Positions 10,349 through 20,933 of a stretch of DNA of 64,000 bases are shown in pieces. The notes under the pieces are model-generated. The model ran no database searches. It was given only the letters and a program-made list of their open reading frames with translations, and was not told the origin of the DNA. A program made the position numbers and the translations under genes. Origin of the DNA: Trichodelitschia bisporula (taxonomy: Eukaryota; Ascomycota; Dothideomycetes; Phaeotrichales; Phaeotrichaceae); contig ML996690.1 in NCBI GenBank assembly GCA_010356995.1, forward strand, positions 1,086,217 through 1,150,216. The letters run 5' to 3'. Numbering within the stretch: position 1 is the stretch's first letter; every line of letters starts with the position of its first letter.

Positions 10349-10718
10349 ATGCCTAGGTACCTTCTCCAATTTTTCCCTGAAGATCTCAAAAAAAAGAGAC
10401 CAGGTTTTTCACATGGAGTTTAAAGGCCTATGGCGGGATGGGCGTTTGTATGATAGTTCAGTCGACTCGTTTGGTCGGATAATCATTCACTTGTGTGGTT
10501 CTCATGTCATTATCTCTGTTCCATGCACGGTCAACGTGGGTACTAGGGAAACCTGTTATGTCTCATGCTTCTCATTGCAGTCCAAGCCGTAGCATTTGTA
10601 ATATCCGTTACAACAGTACTCTGGTCATAATCATACACTGGTCATCATGAAATGCCCCCATCAGGTCTCGAAAATGGCCTTAATATTGTCCATTCCATTT
10701 TACCTGGCATTATTCCTA
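10349..10718. other. 3' flank between convergent genes
   Basis: AT-richer sequence lies between the unknown gene and the 3' end of TAF6. No gene was seen. Confidence 0.5.
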
Positions 10719-12065
10719 TCAGATATCGATGTTAGTGTGAAGGACCACCTTCACAAGCTTCATGTTCCCGCTATCCACAACTTTCGTACCCATCACCTCA
10801 CCCACTTTGTCAACCAGTCTAGTCCTCAACTCCGGTTCAGACGCCACCCCATTCGCACCCTCGACAACGTCGCTCGCACCCACCATCAGCGCAGCCATCA
10901 GAACCGATATCACCTGCTCGGCGTCGGCGCGCTTCACATCGTCAGCCATGCCCTCGCGGAGTATGGCGTCATAGAGCCGGAGATTTGGGATGATGAGTGT
11001 GCGAACGCCCGCAGGTCCGACCATGCGCTGAAGAGCGAAAAGCGCACCGTAGTGAGATGGCAGTGGCTTGGTTGGGTCGAGGAAGGTCTTGAGCAGAGTG
11101 CGTGCGAGCCGAGGTTTTAAGGTATGTGAGGACTTGCCGTGGCGCTGGGAAATAGACACGATGAGCGAGGCGGCGAGCTCGCGGAGGCTGTAGACGGCGG
11201 ATGGAGAATCGGAGGAGTTGCCCAGGTGCTTCCCTGTAAGGCAGGTGATGATCGAAGGAATGAAGGACGCGATGTACGGCTCGATGAAGAGGGACTGGTT
11301 GCGGAGAATCGCTTCGAGAAGACAGAGCATTTGCCTGAGGACGAAGAGCTCTTTAATGGAGTGCGTGACCTTTTCGTTGACGAAGTGAACGAAGTAAGGT
11401 ACCAGTTGATGCAAGCCAGGGTCCGTATGTAGGGAGTTATAGGCTGCGTTCCGGTACTCCTCATTCGTCTCGTCCAGGACCGCCGTGGTGATGCGCTCAA
11501 AGTAGAGCTGCAGTTCTGAAGACAACACATGCTTCACAAGAGGCTTGATCGCAACCGAATCGTTGCCAGCAAGGGCCGATAGGCTGGGGTTCGCGCCTGG
11601 TCCTTTGGGGAGTAGATCGGTGTTGCGCGAGTCATGAGTAGAGGGATTCTGCGGTATTGAAGGTTGGACTCCGTCAACGGCAAGCCAATGGGCGGTGAAA
11701 GAGACATCGCGCGGGACCTTGGGCAGCGGCGCATTGATGAGCTTTTCGAAGTCGACCTCTTCGTCCTCGATGTAGTAGAGCGGCTGGCCCGGTCCGATGG
11801 ATGCCTCGCCAAAGCGCATCGGTCTCGTCGTGTCGTATCCGAAGAGCGGTTCCACGTCCAGGACCCTCAGCGCCTGCGTGATATCGTCGGTATGGAGAGT
11901 CGTCCTCCGCGCATGGCGCATGAACTTGAGCGCCTCCTCGATGACTTGAGAGACCCGGAAGTCGATGTCGCGGGCCAGATCGTCCACCACCTCCTTGTTC
12001 ATCTGCGAAATTCCGACGGACTCGGCCACGTCGCGGACATTGTCCGGGTTCCAGAGGGAAGACAT
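10719..12065 (-). CDS. taf6: TFIID/SAGA subunit TAF6
   Basis: This is an intronless 448-residue protein starting at the ATG at 12065. Residues 1-70 form a histone fold typical of TAF6 (SSLWNPDNVRDVAESVGIS, then FMRHARRTTLHTDDITQALR). They are followed by the signature LDVEPLFGYD and the linker YYIEDEEVDFEKLINAPLPK. Residues from about 175 to 430 are the helical TAF6 C-terminal HEAT-repeat domain (ELQLYFERITTAVLDE, ALFALQRMVGPAGVRTL). TAF6 pairs with TAF9 through the histone fold and acts in RNA polymerase II pre-initiation complexes and SAGA. Its length matches fungal orthologues, and no defect is seen. Identification rests on recognised sequence. Confidence 0.95.
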   Translation of the reverse strand: MSSLWNPDNVRDVAESVGISQMNKEVVDDLARDIDFRVSQVIEEALKFMRHARRTTLHTDDITQALRVLDVEPLFGYDTTRPMRFGEASIGPGQPLYYIEDEEVDFEKLINAPLPKVPRDVSFTAHWLAVDGVQPSIPQNPSTHDSRNTDLLPKGPGANPSLSALAGNDSVAIKPLVKHVLSSELQLYFERITTAVLDETNEEYRNAAYNSLHTDPGLHQLVPYFVHFVNEKVTHSIKELFVLRQMLCLLEAILRNQSLFIEPYIASFIPSIITCLTGKHLGNSSDSPSAVYSLRELAASLIVSISQRHGKSSHTLKPRLARTLLKTFLDPTKPLPSHYGALFALQRMVGPAGVRTLIIPNLRLYDAILREGMADDVKRADAEQVISVLMAALMVGASDVVEGANGVASEPELRTRLVDKVGEVMGTKVVDSGNMKLVKVVLHTNIDI

Positions 12066-13536
12066 GGCGGCCCGTCGCGGCGCGCGTCCCCTGGCAATAT
12101 GCGGCGGGGCTCTGGTGAGGTGGGGTTTGGGGGGCGATCAAAGGCGGGAGGACAGCTTGAGTGTACTGCTGGAAGCGGACAAATGTAGGTATCTGGGATC
12201 TCGGTTCAGTCGGCGTAAATGTCGCGTCGCGGAAGGCTTACGCGATTGTTCTGTGCGTGATACAATTAGGCTTAGAACGGTGGAGGTGAGTCGGCGGGGG
12301 TGTTCACTGACAAAGCAGAGTTCACTGGTGAGGTATACTGGGAAAGGGAGAGACCGAAATGGTTTATAGCAGTTGTATAGGCTTGGCTTCGCAAGTGTTC
12401 ATTGAAGGGCAATGCAAACCCCCGTGCACAGACCAAGTTCACGGTCAGGCAGTCACAAAGTCGGCCTGCCTAGAACTGGCCGGAACAATGGCTTTTCCGG
12501 TCACGACCAACGACATACACTGCTGACGCTTGGACCAAGGAGGTCCTTGCTCTCCTTCCTTGGGCGATTTCCCCACCTTTCCACCTTTCCACCTTTGCAC
12601 CTCTTCACCATTATTTCCCATCCCATCTTTCACACTTCATAGGCACTCCGCATTACAAATCATATCTGGTCTCTTCCATCCGTTCTCTAATGCGACGGTA
12701 ACCCCAACCTTTTCTCTGCCAATCGGATGCAGAAGCTCTAAATACTTGTGCCCGGAATACCCAAGTACATATCCGACCATCCCCATTCCCCACTGGGGTT
12801 GTCCGCGACAAGTTTGCCCGCTGCCCGAAGACGTTACACAGGACGCAAACAAGGCCTTTGGCTCTGAGGCTTGTGTAGCTGAACGAACAGGAAGCTTAAA
12901 ACAGGCAGGACATCCAACACTTAGAATTGTCCAACGTCAAATTCTCCACTCGTGTCTACGCCTCACTCCCAAGACCTCACGGCTTCCTTTGATCCTCTTT
13001 CCGATGCATAAGATTGCTGAGATCTCCACTGCCCTTGCTTGTCGGCGTTTCCGGAAGGGCAGCTAAGGTACCCGCACAATGCTTCCCTTATCGGATACTA
13101 AATGCTCGTTTCTTCCGGAACGTTGCATCCTTCCGATGGCAACTTCAAATCGTAGCCTCGTAGGTTGCCCAATGTAGGACGCCACGTTTTTTTTGTCATT
13201 TGGATCATATTCGCTCCCTAGCTTCTGGCCGCCCCGGCGGCTTCCCAATGGCATGTCTCCCCTAGCACTGTTGCATGCCCCGTTGCGGGTAGGGCCACTC
13301 CCTTCCCGCCATGTACTTTGCTCCCCGCAAATTCAGTCTTGCTTCCCGCCAGATGCCACGGGTGTTTTTACTCTAACATAGGAAATCCATTGCTACATTA
13401 CCTGTTGTCGACCTATTTAAACCGGCCTGCGTGCTTCTGGGAAGTCTCAACTCAGCTTCAGTCTTCAAACTTTGGTTATTGCACCTTTCCTCTCTTGACC
13501 GCTAGTTGTATCATCCAACCGCTCTAGAAAAGCAAA
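12066..13536. other. long intergenic region with pyrimidine tract
   Basis: It holds the TAF6 promoter and a CT-rich tract at about 12540-12640 with repeats of the type CCACCTTT. No ORF here has a recognisable motif. Confidence 0.45.
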
Positions 13537-13770
13537 ATGGATTTTGGAATCAAGGCACGGCACTATCCGCTTCGTGAAATGCGCCTTCAAAATCCTGGCG
13601 GCAAGTCGACCCACACTCCCCACAGGCTCTCGGCACCTCTGTCCATTATCACAACATTCAACGACCAGGAGGAGTCTACCAAAGGCGACCCGCCGTCGCC
13701 GAACCCGCTGCCCCCACAACCGCCACCAAGTCCTGCAGATGAGGACATGAAATTCTGGTGGAGACTTTGA
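13537..13770 (+). CDS. small Pro-rich hypothetical protein
   Basis: A 77-codon ORF starts at an ATG in a good context (AGCAAAATGG) and reads MDFGIKARHYPLREMRLQNP, a Ser/Pro-rich middle with PPQPPPSPADED, and ends MKFWWRL. Four bases after the stop lies a textbook intron (13774-13819: GTGCGT donor, CTAACG branch point, TACAG acceptor). So the transcript is probably real and spliced, with the intron in the 3' UTR, or the coding frame has been misjudged. No family is recognised. Confidence 0.4.
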   Translation: MDFGIKARHYPLREMRLQNPGGKSTHTPHRLSAPLSIITTFNDQEESTKGDPPSPNPLPPQPPPSPADEDMKFWWRL

Positions 13771-14349
13771 GTGGTGCGTCCCTGAACCTCACGATCCTCT
13801 ATCATTCTAACGTCTACAGTAGCTTCCGGCATCGATTGCTTTTACCTTTCAGGACTCTGCTTAGGTCTAGACCAGTCACTTCGATTATGTTTTTCGGTTT
13901 CGAGTACTTGATATGCGAGCCGGCTGGCCTGGACTGCACGACGGGAATTCTCACTCATTTCTCTTACGTCTTTCTTTGCGGTGGCTGGGGCGGTTCTCAT
14001 CACGTCTTTTGGACTGGTCCGGGTGTTCGTCGGCGCATAAATAGGATGGCCTCGAGCACCTCGTGGAGCTGACGGCAGACAAAGGATTGTGGCTGCGTCA
14101 AAGGATCGTTACACAACCGCCGATTACCCCAGTTGTGTTCCACAGGTCCCCAAGCCAGTGCTAGCAAGGGATGCTTTTAAAATCCTAAAATGTACATTCC
14201 TCCCCAGATGGCGTCACGTCAAACCTCAAGTGATGCTTGCGTCCACGGAAACATTCCCTTCTTTCATTGCTTTTGTCATGGCAGCACTCGTCTTATTAGG
14301 TCAGGTCGACCTGCCCTCACCTTAGCCGCCGACAACTCCAACCTCCACA
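13771..14349. other. 3' UTR intron candidate and AIF-gene promoter
   Basis: It contains the strong intron candidate at 13774-13819. The rest is non-coding as far as I can see and leads into the ATG at 14350. Confidence 0.45.
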
Positions 14350-15807
14350 ATGGAGCGATCATCCCGCGAACCGCTCAACATCGTCATCCTCGGCGCCTCG
14401 TTCGCCGGGCTATCGGCAGCACATGGCTTCTTGCGCAAAACAATAGATGATCTCGGCATCACCCGCACCGCGCCCAAGTATCGCGTCGTCCTGGTCTCAC
14501 CCTCAACATACCTATACTGGAACATCGGCGCGCCGCGCGCCATCGTCTCCTCGACCCTAATTCCGCACTCAACCTCCTTCATCCCCATCCTCGATGCCTT
14601 CCGCTCCTACCCAGCAAACCGCTTCGGCTTCATACACGGCAGCGCCACCGCCGTCGACTTCTCAAACCGTAACGTGACCGTCGCCATCGAATCACCCCCC
14701 ACCAGCCCCACCCAGCTCAACAACCGCTGGTCCCACGCCACCATCGAAAGCGGCGGCAGCAACACGCCTACCCAAACAATCCCCTTTCACGCTCTGATCG
14801 TCGCAACCGGCACCTCTGCCGAGTCCCCGCTCCTCTCCCTCCACGGCCCCCACGAGAAAACAGTCGCCGCACTCGATGCCTTCCATGCCGGGCTGAAGGA
14901 AGCATCTAGCGTCATTGTCGCCGGCGGCGGCCCTTCCGGTGTCGAGTGCGCCGGCCAACTCGCGACCTTCCTGCGCAACCGCGTCCACGCCCCCAAGGAA
15001 CCCACCCCGCCCGCCAACACCATCGAGGCCACCTCGCCGACCAGCACCAAGGAAAGCCTCCGTATCGGAACATTGCTCGGCCAGCGCGCAAAGACGACGG
15101 ACCCGCAGTCACCACCGCCGCTCAACATCGTCCTCGTCTCTGGGAACGAGCGGCTGCTGCCGCGGCTGCCACCCGCGATAGGCGCGGCCGCGGAGGCGAA
15201 ACTCAAGAAACTCGGCGTGCATGTTATGCATCATGTGCGGCTGCTCTCGGCGCAGGAACTCCCCAGCGGGGTTACGCGGTGTGTATTCAGCGATGATCTG
15301 AGTATCACGTGCGATCTGTTTATTGCGGCGACGGGCGTGTGGCCGAATACCTCCTTCCTGCCGCCGCGGGTGCTCGATGCCAGCGGGTATGTGCAGGCTG
15401 ATCCCGAGTACTTGCGCGTGAGCGGGGCGGGGGATCGGGTGTATGCCGTCGGAGACTGTGCGGCATACTCGAAGAATACGATTTTGGATGTGTATGAGAG
15501 TATTCCTACGTTGTTGCATAATCTGCGCAATGATTTGTGGGAGTATGAGCTCAAGGTGCAGAATCCGTATGGGGGGGCGGAGGCGAAGCTCGAGGCTTTG
15601 CAGGATGTGGCGTATTCGCGCAATGAGGCTATCACGCAGCTGGTGCCGATTACGCGGTTTGGTGGCGTGGGGATGTTGTTTGGGATCCAGTTGCCGAGTT
15701 TTTTGGTTTGGTTGATGAAGGGGAGGAATTATCGAACCAACAAGGCTGTGTTGGCTGTGGGGCAGGGGCACAATCCGTACGCTGCGGATACGTATGTCTA
15801 CAAATGA
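14350..15807 (+). CDS. AIF/AMID-like FAD-dependent NAD(P)H oxidoreductase
   Basis: This is an intronless 485-residue protein. The N-terminal dinucleotide-binding motif IVILGASFAGLSAAHGF binds FAD. The internal Rossmann motif VIVAGGGPSGVECAGQLA (near residue 195) binds NAD(P)H. VYAVGDCAAYSKN (near residue 375) is the conserved late FAD motif. This order is the Pyr_redox_2 fold of the apoptosis-inducing-factor/AMID/FSP1 group, which oxidises NAD(P)H with quinone or other acceptors at mitochondrial or other membranes. No clear mitochondrial presequence is present, so cytosolic or membrane-peripheral location is more likely. Between the two Rossmann parts there is a Pro/Thr-rich insert (about 215-250). 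Third-position composition changes from C-rich to G-rich near 15150. The exact substrate is unknown. Confidence 0.9.
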   Translation: MERSSREPLNIVILGASFAGLSAAHGFLRKTIDDLGITRTAPKYRVVLVSPSTYLYWNIGAPRAIVSSTLIPHSTSFIPILDAFRSYPANRFGFIHGSATAVDFSNRNVTVAIESPPTSPTQLNNRWSHATIESGGSNTPTQTIPFHALIVATGTSAESPLLSLHGPHEKTVAALDAFHAGLKEASSVIVAGGGPSGVECAGQLATFLRNRVHAPKEPTPPANTIEATSPTSTKESLRIGTLLGQRAKTTDPQSPPPLNIVLVSGNERLLPRLPPAIGAAAEAKLKKLGVHVMHHVRLLSAQELPSGVTRCVFSDDLSITCDLFIAATGVWPNTSFLPPRVLDASGYVQADPEYLRVSGAGDRVYAVGDCAAYSKNTILDVYESIPTLLHNLRNDLWEYELKVQNPYGGAEAKLEALQDVAYSRNEAITQLVPITRFGGVGMLFGIQLPSFLVWLMKGRNYRTNKAVLAVGQGHNPYAADTYVYK

Positions 15808-16321
15808 CGAGGGGAGGAAGGGTTGGAGCACTTTATACGTTTCGGTTGTGAAATACCTGTACTGATACAATGATTTAGTCGCTATAAGGTCCTCTTCCCA
15901 ATCTACAAGTCATATTCTCTTCGTCGTGCATGCTACAAGTCATATTCTCCTTGTCCTGCATGCTTCAAGTCATATTCTCTTCGTCGTGCATGCCACAAGT
16001 CATATTCTCTTCGTCGTGCATGCTACAAGTCATAGCCTCCTCCATGCATGCTACAAATCATCCTCCTCGTCGTCCATACTACAAGTCATATAACTCCATG
16101 CTGTGCTTCCATCACAGTCGTCCGTACGCCAAAGCAAACATTGTCGAGCCGGAAGCCAACCATATGGCACCCATCCAATCAGCAACAACACCCTAACGAC
16201 CAGGTGCGATCCATCCAGCAAATGCCAACCCATCAAACGCCCAAGCCGTGCTTTCGTGAACACCATTCCGTACCCCTGACAACTGCGAAACCAGCAGAAA
16301 TGCCACCCACCAATAAACACC
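15808..16321. repeat. 30-bp minisatellite between convergent genes
   Basis: At 15903-16092 there are about 6.5 tandem copies of a 30-bp unit close to CTACAAGTCATATTCTCTTC plus GTCGTGCATG. The first four copies are exactly 30 bp and nearly identical; the last two are 28 bp and diverged. The array lies between the 3' ends of the AIF-like gene and the coiled-coil gene and probably falls in a 3' UTR. Because 30 is a multiple of three it is open in one plus-strand frame (MLQVIFSSSC-type decapeptides), but I do not regard this as a gene. The rest of the gap holds nothing recognisable. Confidence 0.85.
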
Positions 16322-19153
16322 CTAACGCTCCGTAACGTACTGGTACTGATACGTCTGAGGCTGAGCCTCACCCATCTCTTCCTTTCCCCACTGCTGCATC
16401 AACACACGCGCCATGGTGTCGCGCTCGGCCTTAAGGGTGGCATAGCGCCGCGCCCAATCAGCATTGCGATCCATCATCTTCTCTTTGACTTTTTCGTCCA
16501 TCAACTCGTTCTGCCTCGCATGCTCGGCCTGCATAGCACGCATCTTGCGTTGCACGTCAGAAACCTGACCCCTCGCCTCGAGAACGCGAGCTTCGGCACA
16601 ACGCATATCCTCCTTGACATTCTTGAGCTCCGCCTTGATACCAGCGACCTGGCACTTGAGCGCAGCCGTCTCGCGGATATGGTGTTGACATGCGGTGTGG
16701 CGAACAGTGGGACTTTCAGACCGATATCCTGGGGCAGAAGCACCCTGGTCCAGGCGGCTCAGTTGAACGCGCAGACCATCGCGTTCGTTAGTTAACCCCT
16801 GGATCTGGGCCTCATAGCGAGCGCGCTCCTGGGCAATGAGCTCCGACAGCGCATCGGCGTCAGCGGAGTTCACATCCAGCTTCTTGCGCTGGCGAGTGGC
16901 TTCGTCCTGAGAAGTTGCGAGCTGTGCCTCCAGAGACTTGTTGCGTTCGCCGAAGACCGCTGCTTCAGTCTTGTGCTGACTGACTTCATCAATCAGCGTG
17001 GCAATGTTCTTGTACATGTCCGTGATGGTAGTCTGATAATCTTCAAGCTGTTGAGTAAAGAGCAGCTTCTCGGAACTGTACAGTTGTTCGGCGTCGAGAA
17101 GGGGAGCGAGCTGCACCTTAAGCTTGTCGATCTCATCTTGTCGGTCCCGGATCTCCTTGACCAAGATCTGATCCTCACTGGACTGGCGCATACGGGCATA
17201 GTCCAGGGTCTCGGCTTGCTGCTTAACCTTCGCTTGAAGGGCAGCGACAGTATTCTGGAGCTCGTAGGTTTTCCCCCTGAGCTGCGATCTCTCTTGCTCG
17301 AACGCTTCCGGATCACCGCGTTTCAAAACGTGGTTCAGCTCGGCATTCTTGGTACGAAGTTCATCGCGTTCATCCTCCAGCAATTGGATGCTATGCATCA
17401 GCCTCTTGCCCTCGGAAATGGCGCAGTCGGCACGTGAGAGCGCAGTGTCGAACATGTGGGTCTTCTTTTCAAGCTCAGCACGAAGTGCCTCCTGATCCTG
17501 GACAGCTGTCTCAAGTTCGCGACGGAGCTTGCGCATCTCGCGTTCGCTGTTGTGATCTCTGTCCTCAGTCATGCTAAGAGCCGCAGACTTCATATCGAGC
17601 TCCGCGCGAAGTTGGTCGCGCTCCTTGTTGGCGGCTTCAAGGTCTTGCTTGAGAAGCGCGTTCTCGCGTTTAAGGCCGTGAGAATCCACTTCGAGGTTGT
17701 CAAGCAGGGTAGATTTCTCGTTGAGAGTAGCACAAAGCTTTCTCTGCTCCGTCTCGGCCAACTCGAGCTTTGCAGCCGACACCGCTTGCTGACAGCCCAG
17801 GCTCTCGGCCGCGGCTTTCTTCTCCTCCTCGAGGTCACGGATATAAGCTTGGGCGCGCTGAAGTTCGGCTTCGGAGACCAGAATCCGATTACTGCAGGCT
17901 TTCACATCCTGCTCCTGTCGACGGATAGTATCAGCATGATTCGATGCCAACGCTCTGAAAGTCTCGGCCTGCTGCCACAGCTTGTCGAATTTCTCCTGCT
18001 CCCTGGCTCTGTGCGTCTTGACGTCTTCCTCTAGCAAGTCCATTTGCTCGTCCACCCCGTCTTCAGCCTCAGCCGTTGACTGTAGATTGGCCTCGAGCTC
18101 TTGAATGCGAGCAGCCTGCATCTCAGCGCGATGCTTCGCCTGCATGATGTACGCCTCATGATTCGCTTGTGCGGAGGCGAGCTGTTGCTTTTCAAGAAGG
18201 CGCTGCTTTTCGAGGTGCGCGATGCGAGATTGCCAGACCGCGGAGACATCCGCAACTGCCTTAGCAGTATCTGAATGAAGTTCCGCAATCTTTTGGTTTG
18301 AAGAGTCTGCAAGATTTGCGAGATCGGCGCGCAGGAATTCGATTGTGGTGGTCGGCGCATCAACTGCGGCTGTTTGACTGTCCGAACCTTCGATGGACTT
18401 GCCGGTGCTCATGGGAGCAGAGGTCGAAAGAGCCGTAGCTCCATGAACAGAGTCGTCGACATTTTGTTCATGCATCGAGTCTGTAGAAGATGGCATGCCC
18501 GCCTGTGGAACGACCGAGGTGTCTTCAGAGCGCATCGGCGTCGAGTGACATTCTTCAACCGTGGGCTGAAGATGACCACCAAAGACCTTGCGCAGCGGAG
18601 TTTGCGCATTGAGTGTGGGATGAGGGACACTTAAATCATTGGAAGTGCGCCGCAGGACGGTGACTTGGGTGGTATTGCTGCCCGAGCTCTCTGGAATCGA
18701 AGCCTCAATGCCCTCACGAGAAGCGGGCTTGTCGTCGGTGACATCCTTCATGACCAGGTGATGCCTGGTGACATGGAGCGTTGAGAACTCCGCCTTAGGG
18801 GTTCCGTTGTCGGTGATGGAATCCAAGTTCGTACTGGCACTCTCCTCGGCCTTGTCGTCGCTTTGCTCCGCCCTGTTGTGAATCGCAGTCTGGCCAGCGA
18901 GTTCGTCGGACAGCCGCTGCTCAGGGCGCATCCAAAGCTCCATGTTTTGAGTGAAATCTTCCGGCCCTCCGATTTCCTCGCTGTTGACACGTTCAAGAGG
19001 GACTTCTTGAATGTCAAGTGCGCTCGACTCCGGGTTGTGGGGAAGCGCATGTAAGTCGAGGACGTACTGGATCTGGGAGGAAGCGCTGCCAACGGAGGCG
19101 AGCGAAGATGAGCGCTTGCGCTCCGGCGGACCGGTGGCCATTGCGAGTGGCAT
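16322..19153 (-). CDS. large coiled-coil protein, possibly cytoskeletal or spindle-pole
   Basis: This is a single-exon 943-residue protein. Residues 1-80 contain a conserved-looking head (SSSLASVGSASSQIQYVLDL, DIQEVPLERVNSEEIGGPED). Residues 80-280 are acidic and Ser/Thr-rich, probably disordered. Residues from about 290 to 910 are almost continuous heptad-type coiled coil, with runs of Glu, Gln, Lys, Arg and Leu. The C-terminus ends QPQTYQYQYVTER. The architecture resembles spindle-pole, septation or golgin-type scaffold proteins, but I cannot assign one. Two ATGs (19153 and four codons later) are possible starts. The protein is head-to-head with the DJ-1-like gene. Confidence 0.8.
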   Translation of the reverse strand: MPLAMATGPPERKRSSSLASVGSASSQIQYVLDLHALPHNPESSALDIQEVPLERVNSEEIGGPEDFTQNMELWMRPEQRLSDELAGQTAIHNRAEQSDDKAEESASTNLDSITDNGTPKAEFSTLHVTRHHLVMKDVTDDKPASREGIEASIPESSGSNTTQVTVLRRTSNDLSVPHPTLNAQTPLRKVFGGHLQPTVEECHSTPMRSEDTSVVPQAGMPSSTDSMHEQNVDDSVHGATALSTSAPMSTGKSIEGSDSQTAAVDAPTTTIEFLRADLANLADSSNQKIAELHSDTAKAVADVSAVWQSRIAHLEKQRLLEKQQLASAQANHEAYIMQAKHRAEMQAARIQELEANLQSTAEAEDGVDEQMDLLEEDVKTHRAREQEKFDKLWQQAETFRALASNHADTIRRQEQDVKACSNRILVSEAELQRAQAYIRDLEEEKKAAAESLGCQQAVSAAKLELAETEQRKLCATLNEKSTLLDNLEVDSHGLKRENALLKQDLEAANKERDQLRAELDMKSAALSMTEDRDHNSEREMRKLRRELETAVQDQEALRAELEKKTHMFDTALSRADCAISEGKRLMHSIQLLEDERDELRTKNAELNHVLKRGDPEAFEQERSQLRGKTYELQNTVAALQAKVKQQAETLDYARMRQSSEDQILVKEIRDRQDEIDKLKVQLAPLLDAEQLYSSEKLLFTQQLEDYQTTITDMYKNIATLIDEVSQHKTEAAVFGERNKSLEAQLATSQDEATRQRKKLDVNSADADALSELIAQERARYEAQIQGLTNERDGLRVQLSRLDQGASAPGYRSESPTVRHTACQHHIRETAALKCQVAGIKAELKNVKEDMRCAEARVLEARGQVSDVQRKMRAMQAEHARQNELMDEKVKEKMMDRNADWARRYATLKAERDTMARVLMQQWGKEEMGEAQPQTYQYQYVTER

Positions 19154-19988
19154 CGGTCAAATGATGTTCGCAAGTACCGTGGGTAAATTTAGGAGTAGAG
19201 ATGGGTGATAGAAGGTGAGGTGTTGTGGGGGATGGGGAGAGAATGTAAATGTTTGGAACGGAGCGGGTTCACGTCGACCGTTTGTTTGGCGCGTCGCTGG
19301 ATTGTCCAAATGGCCCGAGCGTTGGTTGAAGCGGGCCGACCCGCTGTGCTAACTGGTTTGGTTTCCAGGTCTCGCCAGTCCACGTGATTGGGTCGAGTAT
19401 TTACCGCCTTTTCTTCCCATCTAAGCTCATCTCATTCCGTCTCTTTCACCCGTTTGTTAATTATGTGCATTTGTCTCCGCTGCCCCACTATACCGGTACT
19501 ACCGTACCGTGCCTTGGATCTTGACCTCCTTCATACGTACGGTAGATGCCACTCCGCTATCCGGGACAAAGCAGCAAGCTGGTTTCGGTCATCATCGAGC
19601 CTGATTACCTATCTCACTCGTCCTTTTCGCACGCAACCATCATACTACCGTGCGGTACTGTACTCCGAACGCAATTTCAATTCCACTCTCCTTCCTGCTA
19701 AGAACCTTCGATCGGCCTCACGTGACTATATACGCCACCTCCTCACCCGAAACGGCATGGAGGTACAGGTAGATGCGGGGTACCCCGCAAATCAGGGCCG
19801 TTAGCGCAAGGAGATGTGGTTGCAAGCTGCAGGCATGAAGCAGCTGACTGAGGGCCAGGGCACAAGAGCACCTGAGCGGTCTCTCCACCTCCCCTCACAA
19901 GCAGCCCCTCACTGTTTCCCAATTCCAACGTTGTGTCTCATCCACATTCTCCATCAAACTTCGTCTACAGCCATTCAAGTCTGTCAAA
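19154..19988. promoter_or_regulatory. divergent intergenic region, coiled-coil gene / DJ-1-like gene
   Basis: An 835-bp region separates two start codons. Several GTACGG/CCGTAC-type short words recur (around 19495-19665), but no defined site is recognised and no gene is seen. Confidence 0.45.
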
Positions 19989-20933
19989 ATGAGTGCAATC
20001 GCTGATTCCCGGGACCAGAACGAGCCTATTCAGGTCCTCTTCGCCCTTCACGATGGCTTCGACACCCTTGATTTTACTGGTCCTCTTGAGATTCTAAGCC
20101 AGTCTCAGCACGACTTCAAGGATTCATGTTTGTTTCCATTTCCCATGTTCATCAAGCCTTGCTAACTCCGTCTAGCTACCAAGGCCTTCGAGATCACCAC
20201 ATGTGCCGTTGGGAACACTGTCAAGTCTGGCCAGGGCCTGAGCGTTCAAGCGGACGTCAGCTTCGAGCTCGCCCATGAGAGCTTGTCGGACTACGACATC
20301 CTCATCGTCCCAGGCGGTGGGGTTTCGAACATCCTGAAGGAAGCAGGCTCCAAGGCTGACGACCTCCCCACGGTCAAGCTCGTCGATGCCTTCACCGACC
20401 TGCAGGAGACCGACCCGAGCAAAGAGCGCACCCTCATGTCCGTCTGCACGGGCTCGCTCTTCCTGGCCCAGGCCGGCGTCCTGCAGGGTCTGGCTGCCAC
20501 CACACACCCAGACTTCTATACTAGACTCGAGATCCTGTGCGCTGAGTCGGCTCGGCGCGACATGGGCGAGCGCACTGATGTCATGGAGGAGCGCTATGTG
20601 GTCAACAATGCCCGCTACGATCTCGGCGACAACCCCGAGGAGAACCCCTTCATCTTCACTAAGAAGCCTGAAGGCCAAGGCCGCCGCAAGTCCATTGCCC
20701 GCAAGGGTAGTGACGCGTGGAAGGCGTCGCGTCGTCGCGAGTCCATCGTCAAGCGCGCTAACATGCCACTGGGCGGTATGCGTCTCATCACGAGCGGTGG
20801 TGTCACAGCGGGAATGGATGCGGCTCTGTACCTCGTTGCGGCACTTGTGTCGCACGAGTCGGCTCTCGAGGTTGCCCGTATTCTTCAGTTTGAGTGGAAG
20901 AAGGGTGTGACGGTGCAGGGCATCGACGTCTAG
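19989..20933 (+). CDS. DJ-1/PfpI-family protein with basic insert
   Basis: Exons 19989-20127 and 20176-20933 join across a 48-nt intron (GTTTGT donor, GCTAAC branch point, TCTAG acceptor), giving 298 residues. The class I amidotransferase-like fold is shown by VLFALHDGFDTLDFTGPLE, the oxyanion region VPGGGVSN and the nucleophile elbow MSVCTGSLFLA with the cysteine at residue 137. The final motif is ITSGGVTAGMDAALYLVA. This matches the isocyanide-hydratase/ThiJ-PfpI branch rather than true DJ-1. Residues 192-247 form an unusual basic insertion (RRKSIARKGSDAWKASRRRE) between conserved strands. The substrate is unknown. It is convergent with HID1. Confidence 0.88.

Noticed and set aside
15930-16196. 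plus-strand frame with MLQVIFSSSC repeats
   Set aside because: By-product of a 30-bp minisatellite; no promoter or start context and it lies in a convergent 3' region.
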